NCBI GenBank assembly: GCA_003988795.1 | Contig: QYAK01000005.1 | Location: 434,001-498,000 of the forward strand | Direction: 5' to 3' | Source of the DNA: Proliferodiscus dingleyae | Taxonomy: Eukaryota; Ascomycota; Leotiomycetes; Helotiales; Lachnaceae | Length of the DNA: 64,000 nucleotides | Shown: piece after piece, positions 21,679 to 34,121 of the stretch | Numbering within the stretch: the stretch's first letter is position 1 | Layout: each line of letters opens with the position of its first letter | Notes under the pieces: model-generated | Told to the model about the DNA's origin: nothing | The model's database searches: none | The model's input: the letters and a program-made list of their open reading frames with translations, nothing else | Position numbers and translations under genes: made by a program

Positions 21679-24364
21679 CTATCTGGTTTCTCTGTGCTCC
21701 ACAATCGGCAGGTCTGGGCTGCTTCCCCGTTCACTCTTACCAACGCTGAATCTACTAACGATAATACTGAATCGTTTACTTAGTTTTCGTATTGGTGTTT
21801 CAGGTCTAACACTTCTATTGTCGTCATCTTTACGTGGGTCGACCTGCCGTATGGCCTTAGGGGCAAGGTTCAGATACACTGGATAAAGTGCACCAAAGGA
21901 TAGTAGTGCTATGATGATGACATAGCTGTACTGCACGCTCTTGTGGTCTAGCTTCTGCACAGCGAGCATCGCGAATGGGAAGCCTGCACCGCCGCTTGCT
22001 GCTGCAGTGAGACATGCAGCGCCAAACTTGGTGTTCCAGCCTAAGCCACGCAGTCCGATGGCGTAAACAATAGGCCAGATGGGTCCCTCAAAGAAGTAGA
22101 ATAGCAGCGCTGGGCCTGCGATGCCATTGCCTGAGAGATGCAGAGACATGGTCATAATAGAGAATAGTATGCATCCTATGAAGGCGACCATGAGAAGCAC
22201 GCGTGGGCGAACAAATAAACAAAGGGCAGCAAAGGAGAAGCGGCCGACGGCGAACAATGTGTGGCCGACAAGTTCGTAATTATCCAGGCTGAGTGTAAGA
22301 GCTGACTCGGATGAGAGGCTCGATAAAACGTCGTCGAAGTATACTGACATACTTTCTTGAGCTGCTACGTAGCAGAATTGAGCGAGGACCGCGAGTCCAA
22401 GAGAAACAAAAATGAGGCGCACTTTGGGAGAGAAGACGGTGGACGATGGATAGACTCCAAGATCCTCGGACTGGGCTTGGAGATCTTGATCAGTTGCTTC
22501 CGGAAGTGGCATGTAGTGGAAGAAGACGGCCAGGATGACGGTTAAGAATGCGACGGCGAGATAGGTCCACTGTACGTCGATCAGACTGGGCTTATCCGCG
22601 ACCTTGTCGAACAAAACATGTTCGGCTAGCAACTGGCTCAGAACACTTCCTACAGCTTGAACGCCTTGGGCAAGCAAAAGTCTGGTCTCCGCGTATTGAC
22701 TGGGTCCACACAAAGCGAGAAACGGATTCGCAGCCGTCTCAAGAACAGACAAGCCGAAACCGACGACAAAGTTCGAAATGATGAACCCGGGAAAGGACGA
22801 TAGAACTGCACAGGGCCAGAACATCAATGTTCCAGTCCCATAGATACAAAGTCCGGTGATGAACGTTGTCTTGAACCCCCCACGGCGTAAAGACCATAGC
22901 CCAACCGTCATGGATCCGAAAAGGTAGGCCCCAAAATACGATGCTGTAAGACCTAGTGTCTGGCCAGCACTCTGATTTGCTATGCTCGAAATTTGGTTGT
23001 TTAGTGTATTGAGCAATCCATAGGAGAAACCCCAGAGGAAGAAGAGGATCGTCACCACAGTGCAGTATTTGAAAGATTCCATCCCCTTCATCTTAAGCAT
23101 ACTTCTGGGTCTTTTCATACTGACAAATCCAAAGTAGACTGTATTATCAGTAGTATGAGTGTATTCAGTGTATTGGGTGCTTCTCCTATTCATGTCAGGT
23201 TCTACACCTGGTATAGGTGGAAAAGTTGGCGAGTTTATTCTGGATTCTCCATCGGTGTCTGGCTGTGCATGATCAAAAGCTTGAACTCCCGGGATTGGCT
23301 CTGCAACCGAAGACGCTCGATGATCAGCATCGCCATCGACTTGCGAGTGAAAGGAAATGGATTTGTCGGTATGATTTTTGGAGAGATCCTTAAGTATGTC
23401 GGGCATTATGCGTTTGACCAATGGCTTCAAGGTCGGTATGCAGGCACAGATGATTCCCACATTGACCTCGACAGCCGACCACATGAAGGCGGTATTAGCA
23501 CTGAACGCAAAGTCCGAAGTGGTACCTAGTCTTTCGTACTGAGAGAGCTGAGCGGCTTGATCAGAAGCTTGTTGAAGGTAATATATCCGAAGTACGTCGA
23601 CAATGGTGACAAAAATACCCAGAGTGAAAGTGATCACCAATATGGTCTTCTGTCTTTGTGGTAATCGCATGCCCGTGAGAACTGGGATCGGAAGGACCAA
23701 TATCGCAAGGTCTGAGATTATATTGACGGGAGCTGAGCATAGATAGAGGGTAACGACTGAGATGCATTGGTTGTCGTTTTTGGACGGATCGTACGCCGCG
23801 CTGACTGGACTACATTGAAATGCGTTCATGAACGTCAAGACAACTCCAGCAATGTTGACCACAGCTATTGTAGCGTAAGAGGAGATTCGGAGGAAGTTTT
23901 GGCTGTTCTTCGACAAGCGCAGATAGAAGATGAGGATGGACGTCTTCGTTGCCATGAGAGTCGGGTTCTTGCCAGGGTTAGTCGATGTCTCTCAAGCTTT
24001 CCCTCTGACCTACGTATAGAATCGTGAAGGCGTACTCCGACCTTCGCAATGAAGGCATCCATGCTTCTGGAATATCAACATCATGCTTGCCTAGGCCTTT
24101 CGAGGTACCGAAATCTATCGCAAAGGAAAGTCCAAAGGCAAGAAACTTGATGTAGTTAGCCTTCGGTAGCTCCCAATCGACATCATAAGTCCCAGCACTC
24201 ACCCATGCCAATATTATAATCCAGTCATCGGCGGTTCGATGTTTGAGAATGCCGAATCGACTGACGAGCCTTGCAACGACGAATAGAGTGGCCAGGATGA
24301 AGGTGGTCGTGGTTACGACGAACGACGCCTTGCCGCGCCCATGAAGCTGGGTGATGGAGGACAT
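21679..24364 (-). CDS. Fusion of fungal rhodopsin-type domain and FucP-type MFS transporter
   Basis: Exons 24364-24203, 24145-24014 and 23967-21679 give 860 residues. The first roughly 290 residues form the seven-helix fungal rhodopsin-like (PTH11-related integral membrane) domain: RTADDWIIILAW, FTILYNPTLMATKTSILIFYLRL (rebuilt across intron 2), CSAPVNIISDLAILVLPIPVL, EVNVGIICACIPTLKPLVKR. A polar linker (about 290-390) leads to an L-fucose permease-type MFS domain (about 395-820): SFKYCTVVTILFFLWGFSYGLLNTLNNQ, LETAANPFLALCGPSQYAETRLLLAQGVQAVGSVLSQLL, FFEGPIWPIVYAIGLRGLG. The third exon is one open frame of 763 codons through both domains, with no stop or obvious intron at the junction. Two adjacent genes that merged, or a misread internal start (MKRPRSML), are the alternatives. 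Function unknown: a sensor-transporter is conceivable. Confidence 0.85.
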
Positions 24365-24908
24365 CGGGTGCTAATCAACGATTATTGTATGTCACTGAGA
24401 GTCATGGCTGTCGTCGAATCCATAGATCCATCTGGAGCAATGGATGGATGAGTGTTGATTTTTCACGCGTGTAGGCCCGGGAGTCTCCAGTGCTGCTTTC
24501 GGATCCCACGCCTCTGCGCCTTCCCTCGCATACGGAGCTATAACATCTACGAGATGCTCAGGGCTGTCGGTAGATCGGCCATGTATATGTTGGTTTTGAG
24601 ATGAGATGCTCGAGCTGAGGGGTTTTTCTTTCTGCAGGCAAATTTGTCTACAGCACAGTCAGTCACCGCACGGTGGAGTGCACATACATCTATGACCGAC
24701 GTAGGGCGACGCACAACCAATCCGGATTCGCGCTCCTGGTACCAGCTGCCCCGCAGGTTGGGGAAAGGGGGCACCTGTGCCTTGTGCCTTGTGCCCTGTG
24801 CTGGCGTAGGATTCAGTTTTAGTCGGGGATGTCACATACTGTACCAGACTGTATTAGACTTTTCCAGTGTGCTCAACTCGTGTGTGGACGGGAGCGGTGG
24901 AAACACGA

Positions 24909-24934
24909 GGCTTAGGCTTGGGCTTGGGCTTGGG
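24909..24934. repeat. GGCTTRG heptad-like tandem repeat
   Basis: Successive GGCTTAG / GGCTTGG units of about 6-7 bp, in the promoter-side region between the fusion gene and the reductase. Confidence 0.6.
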
Positions 24935-24946
24935 TCATGGAGGTGG

Positions 24947-24995
24947 CCCACTCTCCCACTCTCCCAGTCTTCCACTCTCCCAGTCTTCCACTCTC
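24947..24995. repeat. Pyrimidine-rich minisatellite
   Basis: Repeats of about 15 bp built on CCACTCTCCCAGTCTT, nearly pure pyrimidine on the plus strand. Three to four imperfect copies. Confidence 0.65.
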
Positions 24996-25091
24996 TTACC
25001 CTTCCCTTTCCCACCCTCCCGGCGATCATGGTCTGTGTCGCTCAAGCGAGCAAACCACCAGCCAGACGGACACTGCGCGATGCCCAAGAGT

Positions 25092-25134
25092 GGACAAGGA
25101 CAAGGACAAGTGTTGGTGCTGGTGCTGGTGCTGG
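25092..25134. repeat. GACAAG and GGTGCT hexanucleotide repeats
   Basis: Three GACAAG units (25092-25110) followed by GGTGCT units (25114-25134). Confidence 0.6.
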
Positions 25135-25347
25135 CCCCAAGCTGTTGGCACTGGCATTGGGCAATGGGCAATGGGCACAGGCATGACCTGGTCCTGGTCT
25201 GGTCCCCCCCCCCCTACTGTACTGTACGGTCCCAAATGACGCGGAACTGCATTGAAACCCGAGTCAAGATCTGACTTTTCTCACAGACTCCCACCAGGCA
25301 GGGCCGAGCGAGCGCCAATAGAACTCGGCCGGGACACAACTATCAGA

Positions 25348-25370
25348 CCACCACCACCACCACCACCACC
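25348..25370. repeat. CCA trinucleotide microsatellite
   Basis: Seven or more CCA units in a row, outside any gene model. Confidence 0.7.
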
Positions 25371-26089
25371 CCGAGCTTACTCGTTCAATGATCTGTCTGG
25401 GATGTTGCCGTACTACCGGCGTAGTCACGGACGGCTTGAAATTTCAAATCTTGCGAGCATTTGCCCGACACTGTTCGAGTCGTAACACTCTGCGCATCGC
25501 TTCCAAAACCTATACAACAAAGCCAGTCGATCTGCTTCGTCTCTCCAATCCGCTCCCATTTTGAATGGCAAGATCCGTCAAGCGATCTTGCCTCCATTGG
25601 AGCTCCTTCTCTCGCGTCACACCCGCGAACATTCTGTGGCGTTCCCGTACTCTCTCAACCCCATGGGGGAATCGGCCCGTTCAAGAATTTTCGCACGTGG
25701 TTGTCTTCCAGGATTCATCGAGTGAGTGTCTCAGGTTGCGCTACTCGCATTAAATCGTCTGGCGCATTGTCTACCGTCTCGCATCTCGAGACCTGGAGCG
25801 TCGAATGAGAGAGGCTTGCGACGAAAGCTGAAGACGTAACTGGTAGTACCACACCTACTTCCTGCTGCCAACATCATTCTGGACATATTTGTGCGACTAT
25901 ATCCCCGAATAACTGTTCTACGCCAGTGAAGTGTCACCATTTTCACTTGGAGCCTATTCAGATTGCAATCACGTAGTTTGGTAACCATCTAGTTATTTGT
26001 GCTTGCCTGATCTGTTACATTCCTCGCCTTGTTCAAGACACTACGACGCTGGATTGGACCACTCCAAGCGGATGGTCGTGCCAACTGGT

Positions 26090-27194
26090 TCAGTCGACCT
26101 TTACCATCAGCTTCTTTCCACTGATGCCTGCCTTCACCAGATTCATAGCAGTCTGAAGGCCTTCCAACCCACCATCTACTATCTGAGGTTCGGGACTTGG
26201 CACAATTGTCCCGTCCTGTAATGCCTTCGTGAAGAAGTCACCAAAAAGCCAGGTAGCAAAGTCTTTTCTCTCAACCCATATGCTTTCTCCCCTTATGTGC
26301 GATTCATAGATCCCATCAGGCTTCTCCAAGTCCTGTGCCCATGGAATTGTATGCGCCAGCATGAGATCTCCCTTGCCCACGGACTTCAGCACCTCCACAC
26401 AAGGTGCAAGCGTTGATTTTTCAGAAATCGCGTCGAGGACATAATTGATTGGTTTTCCTGCACTATGAGCTGCCTCGACAATCTCGTCAACAACTGTTGG
26501 GGAATGGTAGTCGAAAACAGCAGCCGCGCCGAAGGACTTCAGCTTCGCATGATGAGCAGGGCTGGCCGTGGTGTATACGGTGAAACCAAAGAGCTTCGCA
26601 AGTTGGACTGCCATGACACCAACAGATGACGCGCCACTCCAAACTAAAAGTGCCGATTCTTGAGCCGGTGGCTTGCCAGTCGGTATAGGCTGTCTAAATT
26701 CAGTTGCGAAAGCGATCACCGCAGTCACCAAGCCCATAAGAACTGCGACGCCTTCCTGTGAGCTGATATTATCTGGGAGTTTTGCTGTCGCGGACTCTGG
26801 TACAATGGTGTACGTTTGGAAGGACGCATGGTCATTGTTGTGCGAAACGAAAGAGTCAGAATTCCCGACGACGCGATCTCCCGGTTTGAATTTGGTGACG
26901 GATGGACCAATTTTTTCGACGATACCAGCGGCATCTAGCATCAAATAATGTAAGGTTAATCGATCTATGTATGGAATCAGGAGGAATTGGCTTACTACTT
27001 CCTAGAATCACAGGATAGGAAGGTATGTTGTACTCCCATGCTACCCGTTTCCAGTCAATTGGATTGACTGGAATATAGTGAACGCGGATGAGTAGTTCAC
27101 CTTCACCTGGAATAGGGATGGGACGTTCTTCGAGAACAATGTCCGCTCGAGGTGAAGGCACAACCGCCGCTATGTTCTTAGGTTGCCCAGCCAT
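26090..27194 (-). CDS. Medium-chain dehydrogenase/reductase, CipB-like zinc-binding alcohol dehydrogenase family
   Basis: Exons 27194-26996 and 26934-26090 give 347 residues. Start MAGQPKNIAAVVPSPRADIVLEERPIPIPGEGELLIRV is the usual beta-strand opening of this family, followed by VNPIDWKR and the GroES-like barrel (GDRVVGN). The Rossmann part carries LVWSGASSVGVMAVQLAKLFGFTVYTTASPAHH, a typical NADPH-binding motif of fungal trans-enoyl reductase-like/quinone reductase-like members. The N-terminal domain lacks the Cys/His/Glu zinc ligand pattern of true alcohol dehydrogenases, so it is probably zinc-free. Substrate unknown; relatives often lie in secondary-metabolite clusters, but no polyketide or peptide synthase is visible here. 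Tail-to-head with the downstream regulator on the same strand. Confidence 0.88.
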
Positions 27195-27915
27195 TGTCGA
27201 CTTGAAAACCTGATCGATGGAGCAAGTAAGATATGATACTGTCAGTATGTTTTGACACACTCTCATTTTGAGTAGGGACTGTGGTCTCTCTTATACTTTT
27301 CGCGACCGTCAATATGCTTATATATCATGCTTCTCTTATATATAGAATATCATAGCGTCGGAGTTTGGCATTAGGATCGCGGCAACGACAACCATCCTTG
27401 CGCATCCATAATTCAAACCCATTGATCACAAAGTCCGCAACTCCCGGAACGCCCATCACAAAGACTATTTGCTCTACAACAGTCGCCTAAATCCGATTCT
27501 CTGTAGAGATCGGACTCAAAAATAGTTGATATGTACACTACAAAGTTGACCGAGATCTAGTGGACCGCGATCTCACCAGCACAAATTTCGCCGAATTTGT
27601 CTAGAACTAGGGGCGCTACTTTCTGATTAGGCGAACATAGTATAGCATCCGCATAGGACTCGGAGCTAGTGAATTTGGCATCATAACAGATTACAATCAA
27701 GTCCAGTGACTATAGAGGACATCTCAAGAGCTTATCGATTCCAAAACAAGATTATCGCTCGTTAAAACCACTTTTTCCAAGAGCTCAGACGTTTCCAGCA
27801 CTTTTGACTTGAATTTTTGAATTGCTTGTTATCTTTTTTGTCTTCTTTGATTGGTATGACTGTACTTCTACGGCCGGTGAATTCCCTTCTGTTAAGTTAA
27901 AAGTATAGTACAATA
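27195..27915. other. A/T-rich intergenic region
   Basis: About 720 bp, between the reductase promoter and the 3' end of the next regulator. It is A/T-rich with many stop codons and no gene. Confidence 0.5.
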
Positions 27916-29618
27916 TCACAACGGCGCCGTGGCAACCGTAAGTAACATCCCCAGCCCGTCAACCCCGGCATTCCAATCATCGAGTGCATCTCTATCTTCC
28001 TCTCTCTGCATGCGTTGCACATCTATGAGATCCCCTAGGAACCGCAGCCTCCTCTTCCCCGAATCCCTTCTGCGGGTCTCATACTCCTCCTCCCACGCCT
28101 CTTCGCTCCTTGCCTCCCAGAGCGCCTTATTGCTGCACAGTGGGAAGCGGCGGAACTCGGGGATGATCCGGCCGCCCACTACCAATATGGTCAGGAAGCA
28201 GAAGTTTGCCATCCTGAATCACCAATGAGAAAGGATATTTTGTTGATTCGGATGTGGAGTAGCTGGTAGGCAACTTACCTCCGTCGACTTTCATCGAGGA
28301 TCCATTCTTTCCATGTCGGTCGAGGGCCGTCTATATCATCGTACGCGCTGAAACAGTAGCCTTGACAGAACTGAGAGAACCGTTCGGAAAGTTTCTTTAC
28401 GATCCCTCAGCCAATATTCGGGTTGTTGAAGTTTTACTCTATATGGAAAGAGGCAGAGAAGACATATACTTACACCCATAGTCACAATATCCAGGTTCGT
28501 GTCTTGCTCGGATTGCGTCCCATCGGTTAGACGCATGAGGACATACATTCCGTTTGCCTGCAGCGCAGCCAGTGTTTCCTCCTTGGAGAACGTATGCAAC
28601 TAATGTATCATTCACTTGCTGCAACTAGGAAAGAGAGGTGGAGAGACTCGGAGATGATAATACATACCTCTTTCAAGAAGCCCTCCCTCTCCTGATCAAT
28701 CGTCCACCACAGTAAACTTCTCGTCTCCTCCGTCCTTGCGGCAAACATGTGGCCTATGCTTATACAGACCTCCAGCGGCGCTGGCAACGCGCCGTCATTC
28801 CTTCTCTCATTCTCATTGTCGTGCCTGTTCTTGCTGGACCGCTCGTAGCTTACTGGATGGATGTATGGCGGCAGTGCTGACCGTCGGAGAAGCATTCTGG
28901 GATAAGTGCGCAGAACGCTGGCTATCAGCACGGTAAGATTTTGAGGAATGGGTGATGCTTTCTGGAGAGAGGCTGATAAGGTGAGTGGGTTGATAAGCTG
29001 GCCATCATTGAAATACACTTCGTCGTGTGGGTTGTTGTTTTGGACGAGGTGCGATATGACATTCAAGGTTGGTTGATAATTAGTAAAAAGTTTGGAATTC
29101 CGAGTGTCTTGGGGCACGAGAATGTCGTCTGTATGCAGTGACTCCGTGAAATTAGATTCCTCTGGTGTAGAAAAGATTTGGAGATCCATTTGTTTGCCCC
29201 ACAGTTCATTCGATGTAGCGTACTCTGCCAAAAGCTCCGTAGCACTGTCAGAACGTGACATGTTGCTCTTTCCAGATATGTAACCTGTTTGGGACGGAGC
29301 CTCATAGATACATGCATGACCTTTAGAAGTACATCTTTGGCACGGATGGCTAAAGTTGCATTTGAGTTTGGCTCTATGACATGCCAAGCATGCTTTCCCC
29401 CGAGAATACTGCCTCTTGTCTCTCGTTTGGCAGTATTGTACATGCCGGTTGCGAGACTTTTCTAAATAAAATACATTAGATCTGCCTCTGGATTATGATC
29501 AATGAATCTAGATACCCTTTTCGAAAGATTTTGTACATAATGAGCAGAAGAATCGAGAAGCTGTTGAAGTGGAATCAAACGAGGCGTTGGACAGGAAGGT
29601 TGGAGATTCGGTAGCCAT
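27916..29618 (-). CDS. C2HC finger + Zn2Cys6 transcription factor
   Basis: Exons 29618-29516, 29461-28668, 28599-28476, 28405-28279 and 28213-27916 close in frame at 481 residues. The first exon supplies FFCSLCTKSFEK and the second continues SRNRHVQYCQTRDKRQYSRGKACLACHRAKLKCNFSHPCQRCTSKGHACIYE: a single C-x2-C...H-x3-C finger (about 24-46) directly followed by a Zn2Cys6 cluster (about 55-85). The C-terminal region has the fungal pattern FSQFCQGYCFSAYDD...PTWKEWILDESRRR MANFCFL, where exons 3-5 join. The last exon is rich in Arg/Glu. I recognise no named factor. It lies 720 bp from the reductase gene and could control it; this is inference. Confidence 0.82.
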
Positions 29619-30687
29619 AATCGAGAGTCAACGTGTCGTCTCAGTGATGTGAAGAAGTAATGCTGTCAAATGATGCGCCTTTTCCTCTGCATTGAACCCA
29701 ATCCGGCATGACAAGTGAACTCTGAATGCCCTGGAGCACTGTAGTCGTCTTACATTTATTTGTAATCAACGCCTTATCAGGTGACCCCTGCACAAAACTG
29801 TATATTGACGCTCAACTTATGTAAAAGAGGTCCATTAAATTGGTGACAAGGCCTTCTCCAGATTTACAATCTTCGTACTCCCAAAATCGAGTTCTTGAAA
29901 GGTATGAATTCGAAAAATTCCCTGGTGTTACTGAGGCCACCTGCAGAACTAGGAAAGCTTTAAGCCATACTCGATGGCACAAAGCACAAAAACTTTTGGT
30001 CTGTGTCACTCACTCAGCCCTATTAGCTAGTAGATGACCGTCCAACTATTCTCAGCCATGTTCTCATGCGCGTTGTAGACATAGTGAGCTGAGTTCTAGT
30101 AGAGTCCAGGCCGAGCGTGTGATTCAAGAAATTTGTTCGAGTTGAAGTAGAAGAAATCCAGCCTTCGATACCTGGTTATGACCGAGGCTGATGTCTAAGA
30201 TGAAGGGACCCTCACAAAATGCTAGAGCTTACCTCTATGAAATTCTTCAGATTCCTGAACACATTTTCAAAGATGCTCGGGATCAGGTAACGAAACAAAC
30301 TAATATTGATCGAACGGAGCTAAGAAGTCCACAGAATGAAATATGCACGATGATTGTACAGTGCGTCCAATTGATCAGATGACCTGAATGGCACAACTTC
30401 TTTGTCAACATAGAAGAGCAGGAAGGCAATCTAAGCATGGAACATATGAACGTACAAAAGAGAAGAAAAGAATATAGAGCGAGTAAATCTCGATCACGTG
30501 GATACTCTTGACTGAACTGATATCAGTTCAGCTAGGCAGCTGCGCTAGCTACGGCGGCCAGAAGCGGCTCCGCGCGAAATCAATCAAGTCGGTCGCGAGA
30601 TTCACAGCTGCGCGCGTCCCTCTTTGTGCTGCGTTCTCCGTCTCTCCTCAACTTCTACTCTGCCATCCTATTCAAAACGCGACAACC
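29619..30687. other. Divergent intergenic region upstream of SPT16
   Basis: About 1.07 kb between divergent genes. Short open frames (29840-30037, 30191-30382) show no family resemblance. The last 150 bp, before the SPT16 start codon, are more G/C-rich and probably hold its core promoter. Confidence 0.5.
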
Positions 30688-33600
30688 ATGGCAGATATCA
30701 AGATCGACAAGAACCTCTTCCAGGAGCGCCTGTCGCACTTTATCTCTGCATGGAAGGCAGACAAACGCAGTGGTGACGCGCTGTTCGGCGGCGCCTCCTC
30801 TATCTTGGTCTTGATGGGCAAGACAGAAGAATCTGCGCAGTTTCAGAAGAATAATGCTATACACGTATGTTCCCTCGAAAAGTCTGTCAGCTTCAAAGCA
30901 TTCGCCCTGATGAAGAAGATCTAGTTCTGGCTACTTGGGTATGAATTCCCTGCGACACTGTTCCTATTCACCTTGGACGCATTATACGTTGTGACAACAG
31001 CCAAAAAAGGTACTTTTGCCAACAGCCTCATGCGCTGATGAGTCACCAGGCTATGACGCTAATATCTTTCAGCCAAACATCTCGAGCCTCTGAAGGGTGG
31101 CAGGATTCCTCTGGAGGTTCTCGTTCGTGGTAAGGATGCCGAGGCGAACGAGAAGCTCTTTTTAAAGATCAACGACGCTATCAAAGGTGCCGGTGTGAGT
31201 GCCTTCCTCATATGCTCATTTGCAGAAAGTTGAACGTCTCGGAATATATCGGACTTTTGGCAAGCTTTAAGCAACTTTTACTAAGATATGCATTTATAGA
31301 AGAAAGTTGGTGTTCTACCCAAAGACACCTCTAGCGGACCATTCATAGACGAGTGGAAGAAGACCTATGGCGATATATCTAAGGATGTGGAGGAAGTTGA
31401 TATCACACCAGCTCTCTCTGCTGCGGCTTTGGCCGTCAAGGACGAAAATGAGCTTGTACGTCTCCCTGGACTTTTCATATGTATTGAGTACAATGATTAA
31501 GGAGTGGAACTAATATCCCGCTTAGCGCGCCATGCGAACTGCATCGAAGGCCTGTATCGCGCTCATGAATCCCTACTTTGTCGAAGAAATGTCGAATATC
31601 CTAGATGAGGAGAAGAAAGTCAAGCATAGTGCCCTGGCAAACAAAATCGATGCCAAACTCGACGACGTAAGATGGTGGACTACCGTCGACCTGCCCAGCA
31701 ACTCAAGAATGCCCTCCGATTTTGACTCGGCACAATTAGATTGGACACATGGTCCTATCATACAAAGTGGTGGCAAATTCGATCTCAAGATGACAGCTAT
31801 TGTTGATGACGAACTTCTGCATGCGGGCGTGATTCTTGCTTCGATGGGCTTACGGTACAAGTCTTATTGCTCAATCATTGCTCGTACCTATTTGGTGGAC
31901 CCGAATAAATCTCAGGAGAGCAACTACAAACTACTATTGCAGGCTCATAATTTAGTCATCAAGGAGATCAGAGATGGCGCAAATGTGAAGGATGTTTACG
32001 CAAAAGCCCTGGCGCTGATCAAAAGCAAGAAGCCAGAGCTGGAGAAGCATTTCACGAAGAACGTCGGTGCCGGAATTGGTATCGAGATGAGAGATTCCAC
32101 CTTACTTCTAAACGGCAAGAGCACACGAAGCTTGAAAGACGGCATGACTCTCTGCGTCACTACCGGCTTCAATGACATTGAAAATCCCAATCCACAAGAC
32201 AAGAAGAGCAAGGTATATTCAATGGTTCTTTCCGATACCGTTCGGGTGACGCAGGGTGATGCTGTTATCTTCACCGGTGATGCACCATCGGATTTGGACG
32301 CTACTTCGTTCTTCTTCAAGGACGATGAAGAGCCCGAACCGACACCGAAGAAAGCGAAAAAAGACCCGTCAGTTGGTGCGGTAGCTACTAAAAACATCAC
32401 CAAGACCAAGTTGCGCGCTGAAAGAACAACGCAAGTAGACGAGGGAGCTGAAGCCAGACGTCGAGAGCATCAAAAAGAGCTTTTTCAGAAGAAACAGGAA
32501 GAGGGTCTTGCTCGTTTCGCCGAAGAGACTGGGAATCAGAACGGAACCGTTGTGAAGAAGTTCAAGCGTTTTGAATCCTACAAGCGTGACAACCAATTTC
32601 CGCCTCGAGTCCGAGATTTGGCTATCGTTATGGATCAGAAGAATTCGACTGTTGTGCTTCCGATTATGGGTCGTCCAGTGCCATTTCACATTCAGACAAT
32701 CAAGAATGCAAGCAAGAGTGACGAGGGTGACTACGCATATTTGCGAATCAATTTCTTGTCTCCAGGCCAGGGAGTCGGGAGAAAGGATGACCAGCCTTTT
32801 GAGGATGCTACAGCACATTTTGTCCGAAGTCTGACTTTCCGATCACATGATGGAGATCGCCTTCAGGATATTGCTACCCAAATTAGCAACATGAAGAGAG
32901 ATGCCGTGAAGCGTGAGCAAGAGAAGAAGGAAATGGAGGATGTTGTAGAGCAAGACAAGTTGATCGAGATCCGAAGTAAGTTTCCGGTCCCATCGAACCT
33001 CACGATACTAATAAGTTGTAGATCGAAGACCTGCTGTGATGGATAACATCTTCATCCGACCAGCAATGGATGGAAAGCGTGTTCCTGGGAAGGTCGAGAT
33101 CCACCAAAATGGTATTCGATACCAGTCACCACTCAACCCGCAGCATCGAGTCGACGTTCTCTTTAGTAACGTCAAGCACCTTTTCTTCCAGCCTTGCCAA
33201 CATGAACTTATTGTCATCATTCATGTCCATCTTAAGGACCCCATTTTGATAGGAAAAAAGAAGACAAAAGACGTTCAATTCTATAGGGAGGCTACTGATA
33301 TCCAATTCGACGAGACTGGAAATAGGAAGCGCAAGTATCGATATGGTGACGAGGAAGAGTTCGAGGCTGAGCAAGAGGAGCGGAGACGTCGTGCTGACCT
33401 CGACCGACAATTCAAGGCCTTCGCTGAGAAGATTGCTGAGGCGGGAAAGAACGAAAATGTTGACGTCGATGTTCCCTTCCGCGAACTTGGCTTCAACGGT
33501 GTTCCATTCCGCTCCAACGTCTTCTGTCAGCCCTCCACAGACTGCCTAGTCCAGCTCACTGAGCCCCCATTCATGGTCATCACTCTGGAGGACATCGAGA

Positions 33601-34121
33601 TTGCTCATCTGGAGCGTGTACAATTTGGTCTCAAGAACTTCGACATGGTCTTTGTCTTCAAAGATTATCACCGCGCCCCCTACCATATCAATACTATTCC
33701 CGTCGAATCTCTCGAGAACGTCAAGGAATGGCTTGATTCCGTCAACATCACCTTTTCTGAAGGTCCGTTGAATCTCAACTGGCCTACCATCATGAAAACC
33801 GTTACTGCGGACCCCCATCAATTCTTCGTTGACGGCGGCTGGTCTTTCCTCTCCAATGAGAGTGATGATGAGAATGATGAAGAGGAGAGTGAGGAGAGCG
33901 CCTTCGAGATAAGTGATGACGATCTGGATGCTAGTGAGGAGAGCAGTGACGGAGAGAGCGATTTTGATAGCAATGCGAGCGCGGAGGCGAGCGAGGAGGG
34001 AAGTGATGATGGGGAGAGTGAAGGTGAGGATTGGGATGAGCTGGAGAAGAAGGCGAAGAGAAAGGACCGGGAGAGTGGTCTTGACGAAGAGGAAGCGCCA
34101 AAGAAGAAGAGGAAGCACTAG
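30688..34121 (+). CDS. SPT16: FACT complex subunit SPT16 (histone chaperone)
   Basis: Large subunit of FACT, which removes and redeposits H2A-H2B during transcription and replication in the nucleus. Exons 30688-30864, 30925-31009, 31073-31194, 31300-31455, 31526-32975 and 33022-34121 give 1029 residues, the usual fungal size. In order: an aminopeptidase-like N-terminal domain (about 1-450; the catalytic metal ligands are not expected in this family), the dimerisation/middle region (RFESYKRDNQFPPRVRDLAIVMDQKN), an Rtt106-like PH domain (IFIRPAMDGKRVPGKVEIHQNGIRYQS onward), and a long Asp/Glu/Ser tail (about 930-1000) that binds H2A-H2B, ending in a basic stretch with an NLS (KKKRKH). Intron 1 follows AIH, where the FWLLGYEFP motif continues. 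Confidence 0.97.

Larger units (their letters stand above)
24365..26089. other. Intergenic low-complexity block
   Basis: 1.7 kb with no credible gene. From 24900 to 25370 it holds several short tandem repeats (listed separately), which generate long overlapping open frames on both strands of no protein character. The rest (25370-26089) has only chance open frames. Confidence 0.55.

Noticed and set aside
24644..25274. Several overlapping plus- and minus-strand ORFs of 70-180 codons
   Set aside because: They follow the tandem repeats, and no frame has domain-like composition.
26090..29618. Reductase plus regulator as part of a secondary-metabolite cluster
   Set aside because: No polyketide synthase, peptide synthetase, terpene cyclase or P450 gene is visible in the window.
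33546..34118. 190-codon ORF antisense to SPT16
   Set aside because: It is the complement of the acidic SPT16 tail; repetitive codons keep the opposite strand open.
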